DNA from: Mikania micrantha
Lineage: Eukaryota; Streptophyta; Magnoliopsida; Asterales; Asteraceae
Reading direction: 5' to 3'
Assembly (NCBI GenBank): GCA_009363875.1
Contig: CM018685.1
Span: 66,909,933-66,973,932, forward strand
DNA: 64,000 nt
How positions within the stretch are numbered: position 1 is the stretch's first letter; every line of letters begins with the position of its first letter. Shown in pieces: positions 45,163-56,116 of this stretch. The notes below the pieces were generated by a model that did no database searches, was not told where the DNA came from, and saw nothing but the letters and a program-made list of their open reading frames with translations. A program made the position numbers and the translations under genes.

Positions 45163-45872
45163 TATAATAATAAAAATATAAAAACGAACCATCAATAATA
45201 ACTTTATAGCGTAAAGAACAAAAGTTTAAAAAAACAATATTAAAAAATTAAAAACGGCCTAGAACCAGTGTCTTATTACTACCCAATTAAGATCCTAAAA
45301 AGAGAAAAAAAAATTACGTCACATACAAAAACCAGTCGTTAAAACTGTGAATCTATTCTAAAATACATAATCGAACATTGTCGCAAAATCAACCATCATT
45401 TCCAACGAATGTAGACCAAAAAAACACGCAATATTAAAAATCATAGTGTTAATTTTTCGGTCAATAGGTTAAAAATTTTGATAAGTATTGATTTCACCTC
45501 CCTTTAAAATTTCCGTCTCTCCCACTGCTCCAAAATTACTCAAGCTCCGCCACTATACGTAAATGTCACGTCTAATTAAACATTTCCTGTTCAGGTTTGA
45601 TATACACATTAATCGCCAAGTATCGGATCTTACTGGTTTAACAGAACATCACATGTTGCCAACGCTAGCTCAAAACAAAAATTTAATTAAAAATATTAAG
45701 CTTAAAATCTAGTTTAAATAGATTTGGGTTAGAACGTTGAGCAATAATTTCTGTATTTTCATTTTAAATTTATTTAATTGTTTCAACTTGAAAAAGCAAA
45801 CAAAAAGTTGGGATTTAGAAACCATTAGTATTTTTGATAGCTTATATTTTGCAAGGCTTAATCATTCTAATG
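45163..45872. other. No gene seen
   Basis: AT-rich spacer. No supported feature before the hAT MITE. Confidence 0.5.
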
Positions 45873-45880
45873 GTAATTCT

Positions 45881-46157
45881 CAGTGTTTTGAAAACCGGAC
45901 CGGACCGGCCGGTCGGACCGGGAACCGGTGGGTGGACCGGTCCGGTTAAGGGTTTTGAGCCGTTTTTGGGTGGACCGGCCGGTCGAACCGGTGGTCGGAC
46001 CGGTGGTTGAACCGGTTTTTTAAATTTTTTTAAATTAATTTTTGATTTTTTTATATATATATTTATAAAATGTTTATAAAATCATCCGGTTCGACCGGTC
46101 CGACCTCTGACCAGTAACGAGACCGGTTCGACGTCCGTTCCGGTTATGAAAACATTG
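45881..46157. mobile_element. hAT-type MITE, 277 bp, CCGGTCCGG-rich
   Basis: Ends CAGTGTTTTGAAAACCGG and CCGGTTATGAAAACATTG are inverted copies. They are flanked by identical 8-bp GTAATTCT (45873-45880 and 46158-46165), the hAT hallmark with a CA(G/A)TG terminus. The interior has many CCGG/ACCGGT repeats that can fold into large hairpins. Confidence 0.9.
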
Positions 46158-46258
46158 GTAATTCTGTTAGCTTAAAAAAACACCAATCATGCAGTTTGTT
46201 CTATGTTACTCACCATTAACTAAGAAATTAATATATATACACAAAAATCAATGTGAAA

Positions 46259-46312
46259 GTAGCTCAGACGGATTATCTATTAAATAAGAAGTCATGGGTT
46301 CAAACCCAGAAA
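46259..46312 (+). mobile_element. tRNA-like SINE head or tRNA pseudogene
   Basis: AGTAGCTCAGACGGATTAT (box A-like) and GGGTTCAAACCCA (box B with a closed T-arm), then an A14 run. The spacing is about right for a tRNA-derived promoter, but there is no cloverleaf acceptor or anticodon arm. I read it as a short retroposon, not a functional tRNA. Confidence 0.5.
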
Positions 46313-46323
46313 AAAAAAAAAAA

Positions 46324-46462
46324 CATATTATTATAACAACAAGCACCTTACCCAGTATATTCCCACTTTTTAGTAGAGTCTAGAAAAAGGATAGATGCAA
46401 ACCTTACCCGTATCCAATTTAGATAGAGAGGTTGCTCCGAAAGAATCCCCGGCTCAAAGTTA
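46324..46462 (-). mobile_element. Au-type SINE, 5'-truncated
   Basis: On the minus strand: TTTGAGCCGGGGATTCTTTC, then CAACCTCTCTATC, GGGTAAGGTTTGCATC, AGTGGGAATATACTGGGTAA, and the TTGTTGTTATAATAAT tail. This is the conserved 3' half of the Au SINE family, widespread in flowering plants (recognised from memory). The 5' tRNA-related part is missing. Confidence 0.7.
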
Positions 46463-46823
46463 TCGTGTGAAATTGATAATCCTAATGATTTTAACGTTAT
46501 TTTCACAAATAATTAAAATAACGTTAAAATTAGTGCACTTTTACTTTTACCCTCGTCCCACACATAGATATCATAGAATACGTGATATTGAAAAGACCAC
46601 GCAGAAAACAATTTATAATTGTTACAATTGCACCAGGTTTAGGTTGATAATTAATAATCATCTGAAACATAGCATCAAAGGTGATCAAGAAACAAATCTA
46701 CACAAAACCCTTGATTGATATAATCAAGAATTAACAGTTAAAAAATAAAGAAACCAGGTTGTAAGGAAACAAGGGATAAAGATGAATTATTTCGGAGCCA
46801 CTAACTGACATGAAATCGGTATA

Positions 46824-46930
46824 ATGACAGAGACGATGAGTTATGGTTACCAGAAGATCCGGTTCGAGAGAGTCCCCAACATCCCAGCTATTCTATGGTC
46901 CTCAGCCCTCTTTGTAGGGGTCACGACTTT
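46824..46930 (+). other. Possible exon of a small membrane protein (weak)
   Basis: An ATG at 46824 opens a frame with a Lys/Arg-rich start (GYQKIRFERVPN) followed by a hydrophobic stretch (IPAILWSSALFVGVTT). It ends at a good donor, GTGAGT (46931). The region downstream contains possible splice sites (TTTTCAG near 47210; GGCAG|GTAGG near 47930; TTTCAG|AGG near 48107), but I could not assemble a convincing gene. It may be a chance frame or a gene fragment. Confidence 0.25.
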
Positions 46931-47581
46931 GTGAGTTGCCTAATTTCCACCAGATTTTGATTAATGTTCTATTCAATCTACATCTTCCATGATTGTTGCT
47001 ATATGTTTCAATTCGAGGGTTTTGAGAATGTTGGTTTTTGTGGCTCTGTTTGTACACGTTTTGTTGAGTATAGGTTTTATGAATTGCTTCATTTCAACTC
47101 CAAGGAATTTTGTTTGTTTCTTATGAATATAGGTTATGAACATTAGTATAGCAAAGTTTGCTTAACTTGCGTTTATTGTTTGGATATAACTCGGTGCATA
47201 ATCTTTTCAGTCTCTAATTGAATTTGTCATAACTCATAACAAATACGATAAAGTTCACCATATGGGTCTGTTGTGTGTTCGCATAGACTATGAGATGGAA
47301 ACATCTTTTGTGTTGTCTGTTAGGTGCGTTTTAAATTTTAATGGATCTATGGAAGCTTACCAGGAAATATTGGCAGTAAAATCCATGTAGTAAATCTAGA
47401 TGATATGTTTGGCTGGGCGCATAGCTAAACTTTAAGCATTCTGTTCAAAACCTTCTATCTTTATTTCCATAATCTTTTCTTAAATTCTTTATTTGATTTC
47501 TTAAATAGTGGAGGGGCATCCGGCATCTTATATGACTATATAATCAGAATTGTGTTGGTATAATTAATTATGTCTACTAAA

Positions 47582-47802
47582 GAGGCAGTGCCTGGTACCC
47601 CAGATTCTTCCAGATGGGAGGTCTCGGGTTCAAAACCCTTCCGCAGCGAAAGGGGTCTGTGGGGGGTCAGGGAGTTTTCCTATGAGGTTTCCTCCTAGGG
47701 TGGCTGTAGGGATTCATGAGAGGTCCAGGTAACTAGACCTTGGTGACATGGCCTGGAAACAGTAAGCTCACACGATTGAGACCTTCGCCGTTCAAAAAAA
47801 AA
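47582..47802 (+). mobile_element. tRNA-derived SINE, copy 2
   Basis: Shares with 2147-2374 the box B area (GGGTTCAAAACCCTTCC), the segments GGGGGTCAGGGAGTTTTCC and GGTAACTAGACCTTGGTGAC, and the end GCCGTTC + A9. The 5' third differs. Flanks AATTATGTCTACTA and AATTACTTTCTAAT are a plausible worn target duplication. Confidence 0.75.
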
Positions 47803-49185
47803 TTACTTTCTAATTTGCTACAAGTAGTATCACCAATTATCATGATTGAAGCTCCTAAAATGTTGGACAATAGCTTCAGTTCCTTGCCTTAGGGTTAATT
47901 CTGGTTTAGTCAAAGCATGGGATGTTGGCAGGTAGGCTTTCTCTACTTCTTGAACACACATGCTGCCAAATGTTTTAAAATAGCGAAATCTTTTCATTTA
48001 TGTTGTAATTTAAAGTCTTATTTTATATTTTTATAGTTTACTTTTTTATAAATGTTCTTAATAAATATGGAATCAGTCATCTGGATAAAACCAACCTTAA
48101 GTTTCAGAGGATCAGAGCAAGGTGAGGTGCAGCCTCTAGAACAGATTTTAGACGTGTATTATCTTATATGTGCAGTTTCAAGTTATAAATACTAAAACAT
48201 GTAGGTTCTGCATATCACCTTGGCATTAAACTTTCATTAACCTTTAAATAAGCGTGCTTATACTCATACGAATACGAGAAATTCAGCTGCGGAGCGCGGG
48301 TGTCACATCCTAGTTTAAGTGTTTAACTAAAGAAGTAACTTTTACATAATCATCTTCAATTAGCACAACATAAGGTGGTGTGTTATGGTCTTGCCGATAC
48401 CGCATTAAGTGGGGTTGATGTTCTAGCAATCCCCACACTCACCATGCCATCCAGACACCACCACACTCCCTTTTTCAACATTCTTTCCCATTCTTTTTCT
48501 TCTTTTTGCGACCCTCAAACCTCATTCAAACCAAAGACACCCCCGCACCTAAGTCCACATCACCGCCCCCTTCACCATCGCATGTGATACTCACACGGTC
48601 ACATCCATAACACCAGTTTAAAAAAGTATCCTGGGGATCATTTCACCTAATCTAGTTTTAAAATGGTAAAAATTAACGTGTGACAAATCACCTCCAATGT
48701 AAATTGAAGTAGATTCATGACATGATAACATAATATAAACAAAAGGGATTTTGGTAAGTTCACATAGGGTTTAGGTCAGAAATGGGATAACAGACCACCC
48801 ATTTGCCTATTCTGGTTGGGTTGAACCATCCAACCCATTTACTGTATAAGCAAAAAAGGCAACCTATGTACTATTGGATGCTCAACTCATTTGACCTCTC
48901 TAGTGTTAACCATGCCATATAGCCTGATCAGCTTCGGGTCCAATATCTTGGCATGGTGAGTTAATTATGCTGAGTGACTTGTATTTTTGGGTTGACCCAT
49001 GCCCTCTTACCTAAAAACAATGTTTAATTAATGCCTTTAATAACTATATATTACAAGTAAATGATGAAACCAAACATGCATCTTCTCAGCAACATGTATT
49101 TTAAATCACTCTCTGAAAAATTCGATTTGGAAGCAAAAATTTAATTTAATCACCTGGTCCAAGATGGAAAAGTATACAAAACACC
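47803..49185. other. No gene seen
   Basis: AT-rich spacer. The frame at 48375-48587 (His/Pro/Ser-rich) lies in a MITE-like block with GGTGGTGTGTTATGG (about 48373) and CCATAACACC (about 48605) ends but no matching target duplication. Confidence 0.45.
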
Positions 49186-49860
49186 TGTTAGGGATCGTAG
49201 GCTTTGGCCCAGTTTGGGTCAAGCCCGACTGTTATTTCTTTACAATTAGATGGCAGAAGGGGGTTTGGGGCTGGCCGGCCTTAACCCTAATCCAGGCCAG
49301 CTGTTGCATTGTTTAATTTTGGTAATGTAGGCATGTAGCAGGTTTAACCCTAATAGTAATCTATAAACATTCTCTCATTTGTACTTGTAATCTTTGTCAC
49401 AGAGTAATAAAAGAAGAAAACATGGTTAGTGCCCACGGACGTAGTTCATCTTGACCGAACCACATTATATCACGTGCCCTTATTTATTGCTTTCATCATC
49501 ATCTGTGTTTGTGTGTGTGTTTGCTGCTGCCGTCGCCCAAGAAGACAGCAACAGCAGCCGGCCCTAGCAAATCAGAAGCCGACTGCTGCTATATGTTTCC
49601 CGTTGTTGTTCATGACCAGAAGACCAAAGCAACTGCTGTTGCTGTTTGGTGACCACCGACCAGGAAGAAAGAAGCCGGACAGCAGACTGCTGTCATTTAT
49701 GCTGTTATTCCAAAGTTCCAACAGTAGCAGGCTGCTACTGTTGCTTCTCCAGCCGTAGCAGACCACCAGGGAACCACCTGGTAGTGCCGCCAGTTTCTGG
49801 ACGGCAGCTCTCGCTGGTTTGATTTACAGTTTGGATAATTTATTTGGGTTGATTAAATCA
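49186..49860 (+). mobile_element. Copia-like LTR fragment
   Basis: Starts TGTTAGGGATCG and contains an AATAAAAG signal (about 49407). Shortly after comes TGCCCACGGACGTAGTTCAT...CGAACCAC, a motif block I know from the R/U5 region of many plant Copia LTRs. No matching 3' end (CCCTAACA) or target duplication was found, so it is truncated or diverged. The right boundary is nominal. CTG/CAG-rich sequence follows (49520-49760). Confidence 0.5.
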
Positions 49861-50191
49861 GTTCATTAAAATTTTCCCATGCGTTTATTTTCTCTTGTAT
49901 TGTTTCATTTTATCTAAAAGAGAAATGTTGTATCCTCTTAAAAGTAGCATGCTTTAAGGAAGAACAAATAGCATTCATGAACCACATTCATTTCAAATTG
50001 ATTCTCATGTTTAACAGCTTCTTATAGCTTCAATTTCATGATAATTCATATCAAGCCCAACACATACATGATATACACACACACAAACATAAACAAATAA
50101 AAAAAAGGCATTATGATAGCTTAAAACTTACCTCATCAATGGCTAAGCATGAAGCAAGAGTACCAGAACCACAAGAACTCCGGTCAGCAAA

Positions 50192-51133
50192 TCAATAATC
50201 CGGTCGGCGATAACCGCTGTAATCATCAAGTTCCCTTGCATTCAAATCACTCTCAACTCTGTCCCCAATCTTTTCATCTTTGTACTTCAATCCTTCATCA
50301 ACTGCAAGTCCAGCTAACCCCCCTGCAACTGCTCCCACACCTGCTTCCACCCCCAATCCTGCCACAGATCCTAGCTTCCCTGTTTTCTGCTTCTGCTCAT
50401 AATGAGCATAATCGACCGGCGCACTAGGTCCGCCGCCTTCAGCGCTGCCACGGCCGTAACTGAACGATTGTCTATCAGTGTATGGCCGTGGAGTAGGTGA
50501 AGGCGATGGATGTGAGTAGTACCCTCCCTGGTAATAACCAGTATACGGATCGGAATATGATCCATAGTGATACGGATTTGGGGTTGGAGGTGAAGGAGCC
50601 GGTGGAGCGACAGCCGGAGGCGGCGGCGGCGGTGGATATCTACCGTACGATGGAGGAGGGGCGGTTGCGTAATAATATGCAGGTTGATGGGGGATTTGGT
50701 AATCCGGTAACGGGCGATCACGGAGCGCAAGTTTCAGGCGAATCTTACCGTCAGGACGACCGGATGGACGCCGGAGCTCGAAGGTTCTGATGATGGTGGA
50801 GTCGTCGGGGTTAGGTAAGTCGTCGATTGGGATACGTAGGGTTCCGACTAAGGGTTTTGGTGTGTCTGACGGTTTGGAGTGGAAGATCTCGAGGGTTAAG
50901 ACCACCGGAGATGAGGGAACAGGGATAGTGAATCGTTCGTTCCAGACCGGTTTGGTGGAGTTGGAGTCGTCGGATTTCGTGGCGAGCCGGCGATCGGGGT
51001 CGAGCCAGAAGATGACGTACGGGGCTAGATCTCCGTTTCTCCAGTTGACGTTTTTGAGGTGTTTGGCGGAGACGATGGTGATTTCGAGATCGAGTGGTTT
51101 GGGCGGTGGACGGTGGATGGTGGTGGTCGCCAT
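50192..51133 (-). CDS. C2-domain protein, SRC2-like
   Basis: A single open exon of 313 residues, the only intact host-type gene in the window. An N-terminal C2 domain covers about residues 12-135: LDLEITIVSAKHLKN, LAPYVIFWLDP, TKPVWNERFTIPV, VGTLRIPIDDL and IRLKLALRDRPLP. It is followed by a Pro/Tyr/Gly-rich linker with a run of seven Pro (residues about 140-240) and a Gly/Ala helix, GLGVEAGVGAVAGGLAGLAVD, near the C-terminus (about 260-285), then a charged tail. This is the plan and length of plant SRC2 (soybean gene regulated by cold 2).

SRC2 proteins bind membranes in a calcium-linked way and are reported at the ER, vacuole and plasma membrane; the exact role of this copy is inferred. The start context ACCGCCATGGCG is near the plant optimum. 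No clear TATA box was seen upstream. The gene is GC-rich compared with its surroundings. Confidence 0.93.
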   Translation of the reverse strand: MATTTIHRPPPKPLDLEITIVSAKHLKNVNWRNGDLAPYVIFWLDPDRRLATKSDDSNSTKPVWNERFTIPVPSSPVVLTLEIFHSKPSDTPKPLVGTLRIPIDDLPNPDDSTIIRTFELRRPSGRPDGKIRLKLALRDRPLPDYQIPHQPAYYYATAPPPSYGRYPPPPPPPAVAPPAPSPPTPNPYHYGSYSDPYTGYYQGGYYSHPSPSPTPRPYTDRQSFSYGRGSAEGGGPSAPVDYAHYEQKQKTGKLGSVAGLGVEAGVGAVAGGLAGLAVDEGLKYKDEKIGDRVESDLNARELDDYSGYRRPDY

Positions 51134-51289
51134 GGCGGTGGTTCTTTGTGGGTGAATAATGAAATACGATGAGTTTAATTTAATGTGAGATGAAAAATAA
51201 TTGGATTAGACGTGAAACTTTTATTTTATTTTTAATTTTAAATTTTATTCTATTTATTTTATATAATCTGCTTTTTTTAATAACATTTA

Positions 51290-52235
51290 CAGTAAATTAC
51301 TGATTGTTTCCTTTAAAAATGTAGTAATTTGCTATTTTTTCTTTTAAATTCAAAAATTACTTAGGTGTGTCCCTATTTTGAAATGTTTACTGATTTTGTC
51401 CTTTGTCACAAACCTTGTTAAAAGATTCCGTTAAATCTGACATGCCCCATTCGTGTGAGAGGAAAATCGTCAGATCATCATCTTCTTCTTCAACATCTAG
51501 GGTTTCAGATCTGAAATTGAAGCCACCACTGTTACTAATGAGAATAACCCTTCCCCCACCCCCACGATTTCACCCCAACTGCCAACCCAACCCAACCCTA
51601 ATTGCTGAGCAGTCTCCTTCCTCACCTCATTTCCCTAATTTCACCCAAACAAATCTCGACGTCTTATATTATTCTTCACCTCCTAACCCTAATTATCTAA
51701 TCTCTCACCCGCTTCGTGAATCATAAGATAATTGGTTCTAATCTGATTCATAAAGCTTCACTACATCACTCGAAGACTCAACTTTACAAACTTAATTAAA
51801 TCGTAGTTCGTGATTGGTTTCTGGGCATTCTTCATCTAGTCTTCTTCGATTGGAGTTGCAAACGAGCTTGTATATTGGTGAATGATACTCTGAGGCAAAC
51901 TTCCATTAAGGTTCTTTTATCACCTCTGAGTAGCAATGATATTCTCTTGAGTTATTCAGCCATAGCAACCAACAATGACCTCCTCTTAAATCCAATATTT
52001 TCATCTTTGTATTCATCACAAATGAAGAAATTAGACGCACAGGATGTGGTTGGGATGATGATCGGAAATTGATGCCACCATTGTTTAACAACATGGATGA
52101 TCTTCTAACATCTCATCGGAAAATCAAGAATTAAGTTTAAAATCCACAAGTGGATCAATTTCATATCTGAAAAACCTATGTGTGGAAAGGGAAAGGGATG
52201 ATTTGGCGAATTTACCCCTCATGTGAATGGGGCAT
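51290..52235. mobile_element. Possible Mutator-like non-autonomous element (weak)
   Basis: Left-side text such as TCCGTTAAATCTGACATGCC and the pair GCCCCATTCGTGTGAG (51444) / CTCATGTGAATGGGGC (about 52218, inverted) suggest a MULE-type inverted end. The interior resembles leader sequence (TCTAGGGTTTCAGATCTGAA). Boundaries and target duplication are not resolved. The frame at 51403-51726 is not supported as a gene. Confidence 0.35.
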
Positions 52236-52540
52236 TATGACACCCATGTCACTATATGTCACTTCCAGACATTTTATAACATTATTTAACAAACTAAGTA
52301 TAGGTCCCAGTAAAAACTTTTGTGTTTTACACATCTATAAACATACTATTTACTAACACATGTTAAAACAAAGTTTAAGTATGTTTACAAACTCCACAAA
52401 ACATTTATTTCACAAAAGTTTCACACAAGTTTGGTTATTAAGTTTAAAGCCACCCCACGCCTTCACGTTCGATTCCGATCACCATCACCGCTCACCCGAC
52501 TCCTTTGTACCTGTAAACACCACATTTAAATTTACCATTA

Positions 52541-54759
52541 TGTAATAACCGGTTTCTTATAATGAAATGTATTTGAAAATAATCGTTAACTGAACGATTG
52601 TGGTTGTTGTGATTTAAAAATATGTAAGAATTACGTCATTAATGGCAAGAGCACATGTGATCGTTCTAGAGATCCATGATGATTTAGAAATTTTGGTTAT
52701 TAGAGGTTGATAGTAGGCAAGAAATGATGAACGTGGGCGAAAACCGTGCGCGAAACGGAGTTACGGATTGTCCGGAATCGCGAAAAAAAGTTAAAAATCA
52801 AAAATTTGTTAAAAACCCCCTGGGGCGGTACGCCCCACGCCAAGCTTTGGGCTGGGGCGGTACGCCCCACAACCTATGTCGGTTTAAATGGTTTTAAAAG
52901 ATCAGATCGCATCGGAAACGAAAAATTCTCTTCTATTTCGACTTTCTTTCACCTCCAGACGACCCTAGCCATTTTTGAACAGCCAAAACTCCATTTCAAA
53001 GGCTTTTAATCATCCAGATCGCGTATAGGATCGTGTCTTCAAGTCCCGATCGTTGTTTTAACCGGAGAAATCCGTCAGATCAGGTAACGGTTTGTTTTAT
53101 CCTACTAGTTTAATATTTTGTGGATTAAATTTAGTTTCGATTGTAATACTATGATTATGGGTATTGATTATTGCTTAGTTGATAACTAGGGATTGTTAGA
53201 AACGAAGAACTTGAGATTTTGATGGTGAAATCTTCGTTTTGAAGCCGGGATAATGTCCGGTTGTTATGAAACCCATATCATGATGTGATAATTAGTACGA
53301 TGGGTAAAAGGTGATTTTGAAATAAACATGGATTATGATCCATGAGTTAAATGATGCTTATGACGAATTGATGTTAAAAATTATTAATAAGTTATGATCT
53401 TAAAATAAAAATTGAATAATAAAAGTAATTAAAGATCGTAACTAATATAGTTGAACATCAATTATTTAATGAAATGCCTAAGTGAGGCATGAAATATGAT
53501 TAATTGTGATAATTGATTAAAACTTACTAAACGTAGTAAGATAGAGTCAATTATGTGATAAGTTGACTTTGAGCAAGTCAAATCAGTCAAGTGTGTTGAA
53601 CTTGATTGTATGTGCTATATGTGTTGAAACTAGTTGTATATGTATTTTGCAACTAGGTGGTGGTAGTGGACATCAAACAATTAGTCATAGAGAAGGAAAA
53701 GAGCATGCAGTTGCTAATCTCTTACCTGAACAAGGTAAGTAATCCCACAACTATGACATCACATAATAAATATTGAATTTGTTGTTGAATGAATTATATG
53801 ATAAATATGGCATTGGTAATAGGGAAATGTTGAACAATAAAAGTTCAACAACTTATGATAAATCCAATACCTTGGTGAATAATAGTGTGGGAATTCTATG
53901 ATGGAAGTACCGGTGTGTGGACATCATAGTAATTTGATTGAATTATATATGACTCCACAATGGTGGATAGCCAGAGGTACTGGCAATTGTCTTAGATGGA
54001 AGTACCGGTGGGTGAACATCTTAAGACTTGAATTATATATGACTCCACAATGGTGGATAGCCAGAGGTGCTGGCAATTGTCTTAGATGGAAGTACCGGTG
54101 GGTGAACATCTTAAGACTTGAATTATATATGACTCCACAATGGTGGATAGCCAGAGGTGCTGGCAATTGTCTTAGATGGAAGTACCGGTGGGTGAACATC
54201 TTAAGACTTGAATTATTTATGACTCCACAATGGTGGATAGCCAGAGGTGCTGGCAATTGGCTATGGTGGAAGCACAGGAATGTGAACCCCATAGTGTAAT
54301 ATTGATTAAACTATTGTGAGCAATAGTTGATGATTGGTAATGTGATATTTTATATTGTGAGAGTCAATTCGAATAGAAATGACTCAGTTTGAATGTTGAT
54401 TGTGAAAAATGTATTTTTACATTTTATTGTTGAGATCCCATTGGGGTTTACTTACTTAGTTCTTATGAACTAATGGGAATTATTGTGTGATGTTTGTAGG
54501 TCAAATATGACGTACACGGCTGTAAGGATCGAGGCGGAGCAGTAATCGAACGAACAAACCTTGTTGCAAACGTGTGAAATTTTGGTTTAAACTTACTTAT
54601 GTAAATAAGTATTGTAAATTGTGTGATACGTTTACGTTTGCGTTAAACTTTGTTTAATATTATTAAATAAAGAGGGTCAAACAAGGTTTTGAAAATGAAA
54701 AATTTGCTGGGACCAACTCTGATATTATTTAAAATGTTGAATAGTAACCGGGGGTTACA
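52541..54759 (+). mobile_element. Solo LTR, 2219 bp
   Basis: Begins TGTAATAACCGG and ends CCGGGGGTTACA, flanked by identical CATTA (52536-52540 and 54760-54764). There is no primer site, coding region or second LTR inside, so I call it a solo LTR. It contains the hairpin unit GGGGCGGTACGCCCC twice (52822-52836, 52854-52868) and a 90-bp tandem repeat (53901-54299). The family is unknown; TG...CA ends and the 5-bp duplication define it as LTR-derived. Confidence 0.88.
53901..54299. repeat. 90-bp tandem repeat, about 4.4 copies
   Basis: AATTATATATGACTCCACAA recurs at 53941, 54031, 54121 and 54211 (one base changed in the last). The middle copies are almost identical; the outer ones are diverged. 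Since 90 is divisible by three, open frames run through on both strands. These are not genes. Confidence 0.95.
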
Positions 54760-54764
54760 CATTA

Positions 54765-55440
54765 GTTCATTAGAACTAAGTAAGATTACCCCGTTATTTC
54801 CTTAAGTATATTCCATAACATCATATGGATATACTAATGATGTTCCAATTATAATTTGGTAACATTATTCAATCGCATACAACACGATTTACTAACGGTT
54901 CGTTTTCATCCAACATCCCGTTAATCTCCCATTCATGCATAATCATTATAATTTAACACAACACATATGTGCACACAAATCTCCAATTGTGCATCATATT
55001 TTCCAAAAGTCAAACTTAAACAATTTACTCTTGAAATTAGATGTCTACAATCTTGTGGATCATCTTTTGTTCACACACCTTGTGAATCTATTACATTGGA
55101 TTTGCAAGTCTTATGGTCACACACCTTGTGAATCGAAACATGCACATAGCCAATTTAATGTCTACACTTTTGTATATCATAACCTCCACATTATGATGGT
55201 TGTTCACACTCTTGTAAATCAACTCAATCATTATCACTAGTTGAATGTTTACACACCTTGTAAATCATTCAATTACAATAACCACACCAGCTATAACCAC
55301 TTAAATCAAATTCACTCAAAACAACAAATCACATATATGCTAAATGCACAAATACTTGTAGTGTGGACTCACCCAATCCTACAACTACAAGTTTAATCAA
55401 ATAGGTAACTTACTTTGTGATGTGCGTGAAACTATATATT
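54765..55440 (-). mobile_element. Degenerate LTR-like fragment, minus orientation
   Basis: 54760-54800 (CATTAGTTCATTAGAACTAA) resembles the reverse complement of 54440-54480 inside the solo LTR. Further in, ACACACCTTGTGAATC-type units recur at about 55073, 55120, 55205 and 55251, reminiscent of internal LTR tandem repeats. Probably an old relative in the opposite orientation; boundaries unknown. Confidence 0.45.
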
Positions 55441-56116
55441 TATTAAATGGGTTTTTCACACAGATTTTAGTTTTAAAAATGGTTTTTACTAAGAACTAAA
55501 TCACACACAATAGGCAAGTGTACCTATCGTAAGCAATATAGCTTATGGTAAGAACCGGATATCAATCCGTGGACACGGTAGCTCTCGGTACTAGATCTCG
55601 GTTAATGTTTAGCAAACACATGAAAAGTTGGGTTTGTGAATTTTTGATATAACAACTAAATGAAGGATTTTTGAATAATCTAAAGTCTAAGAAAATTGCC
55701 TAGATCATGAATCCACTTAGTTTAGTGATGTGATTATTATGAATTGGTAAACCAAATGTTGACTAGATTCCGGTCAAAGATATCTAATCATATAATCTTT
55801 TGGAAAATTAAAATGAATAACACATTCTAATCACCTAGGATTATTCTATGAAGCCTAATGTCAAGGTCTATGTCAAGATTTAATCAAGAATTAGTCATCC
55901 GTCAAGAATCTTAATTCTACAACTTAAGGAAAACTAATATGACTTATACACACTAATCACCCTAAGTTGCATAAATTCAACAAAGTCATAATTTCTTCCA
56001 ACTTACAATCTATGAACACAATCATGCAAATGAGGTCATTTGGCCATAATTTCCTAACTCACATGTTAATCATATTCAACAAATTATAATATCACCATGG
56101 TTTTTCCAAACTTTAG
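55441..56116. other. Retrotransposon-like non-coding sequence
   Basis: Contains GGCAAGTGTACCTATCG and AACCGGATATCAATCCGTGG. I associate this text with the non-coding part of gypsy/Athila-type elements in Asteraceae (recall, unverified). No coding region. Confidence 0.3.

Noticed and set aside
46259..46312. Functional tRNA gene
   Set aside because: Boxes A and B are visible but the acceptor stem and anticodon arm do not form; it is followed by A14.
49429..49766. Frames of 109 (plus) and 64 (minus) codons
   Set aside because: CTG/CAG-rich low complexity next to an LTR fragment; no domain.
50371..51155. Plus- and minus-strand frames overlapping the C2 gene
   Set aside because: Shadow frames of a GC-rich coding exon; only the 313-residue minus-strand frame has a domain.
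53898..54299. 133-codon repetitive protein (plus) and 122-codon repetitive protein (minus)
   Set aside because: Period 90 is divisible by three, so a non-coding tandem repeat stays open on both strands.
54935..55240. 101-codon His/Asn/Leu-rich frame
   Set aside because: Composed of degenerate CACACCTTGTGAATC repeats in an LTR-like fragment.
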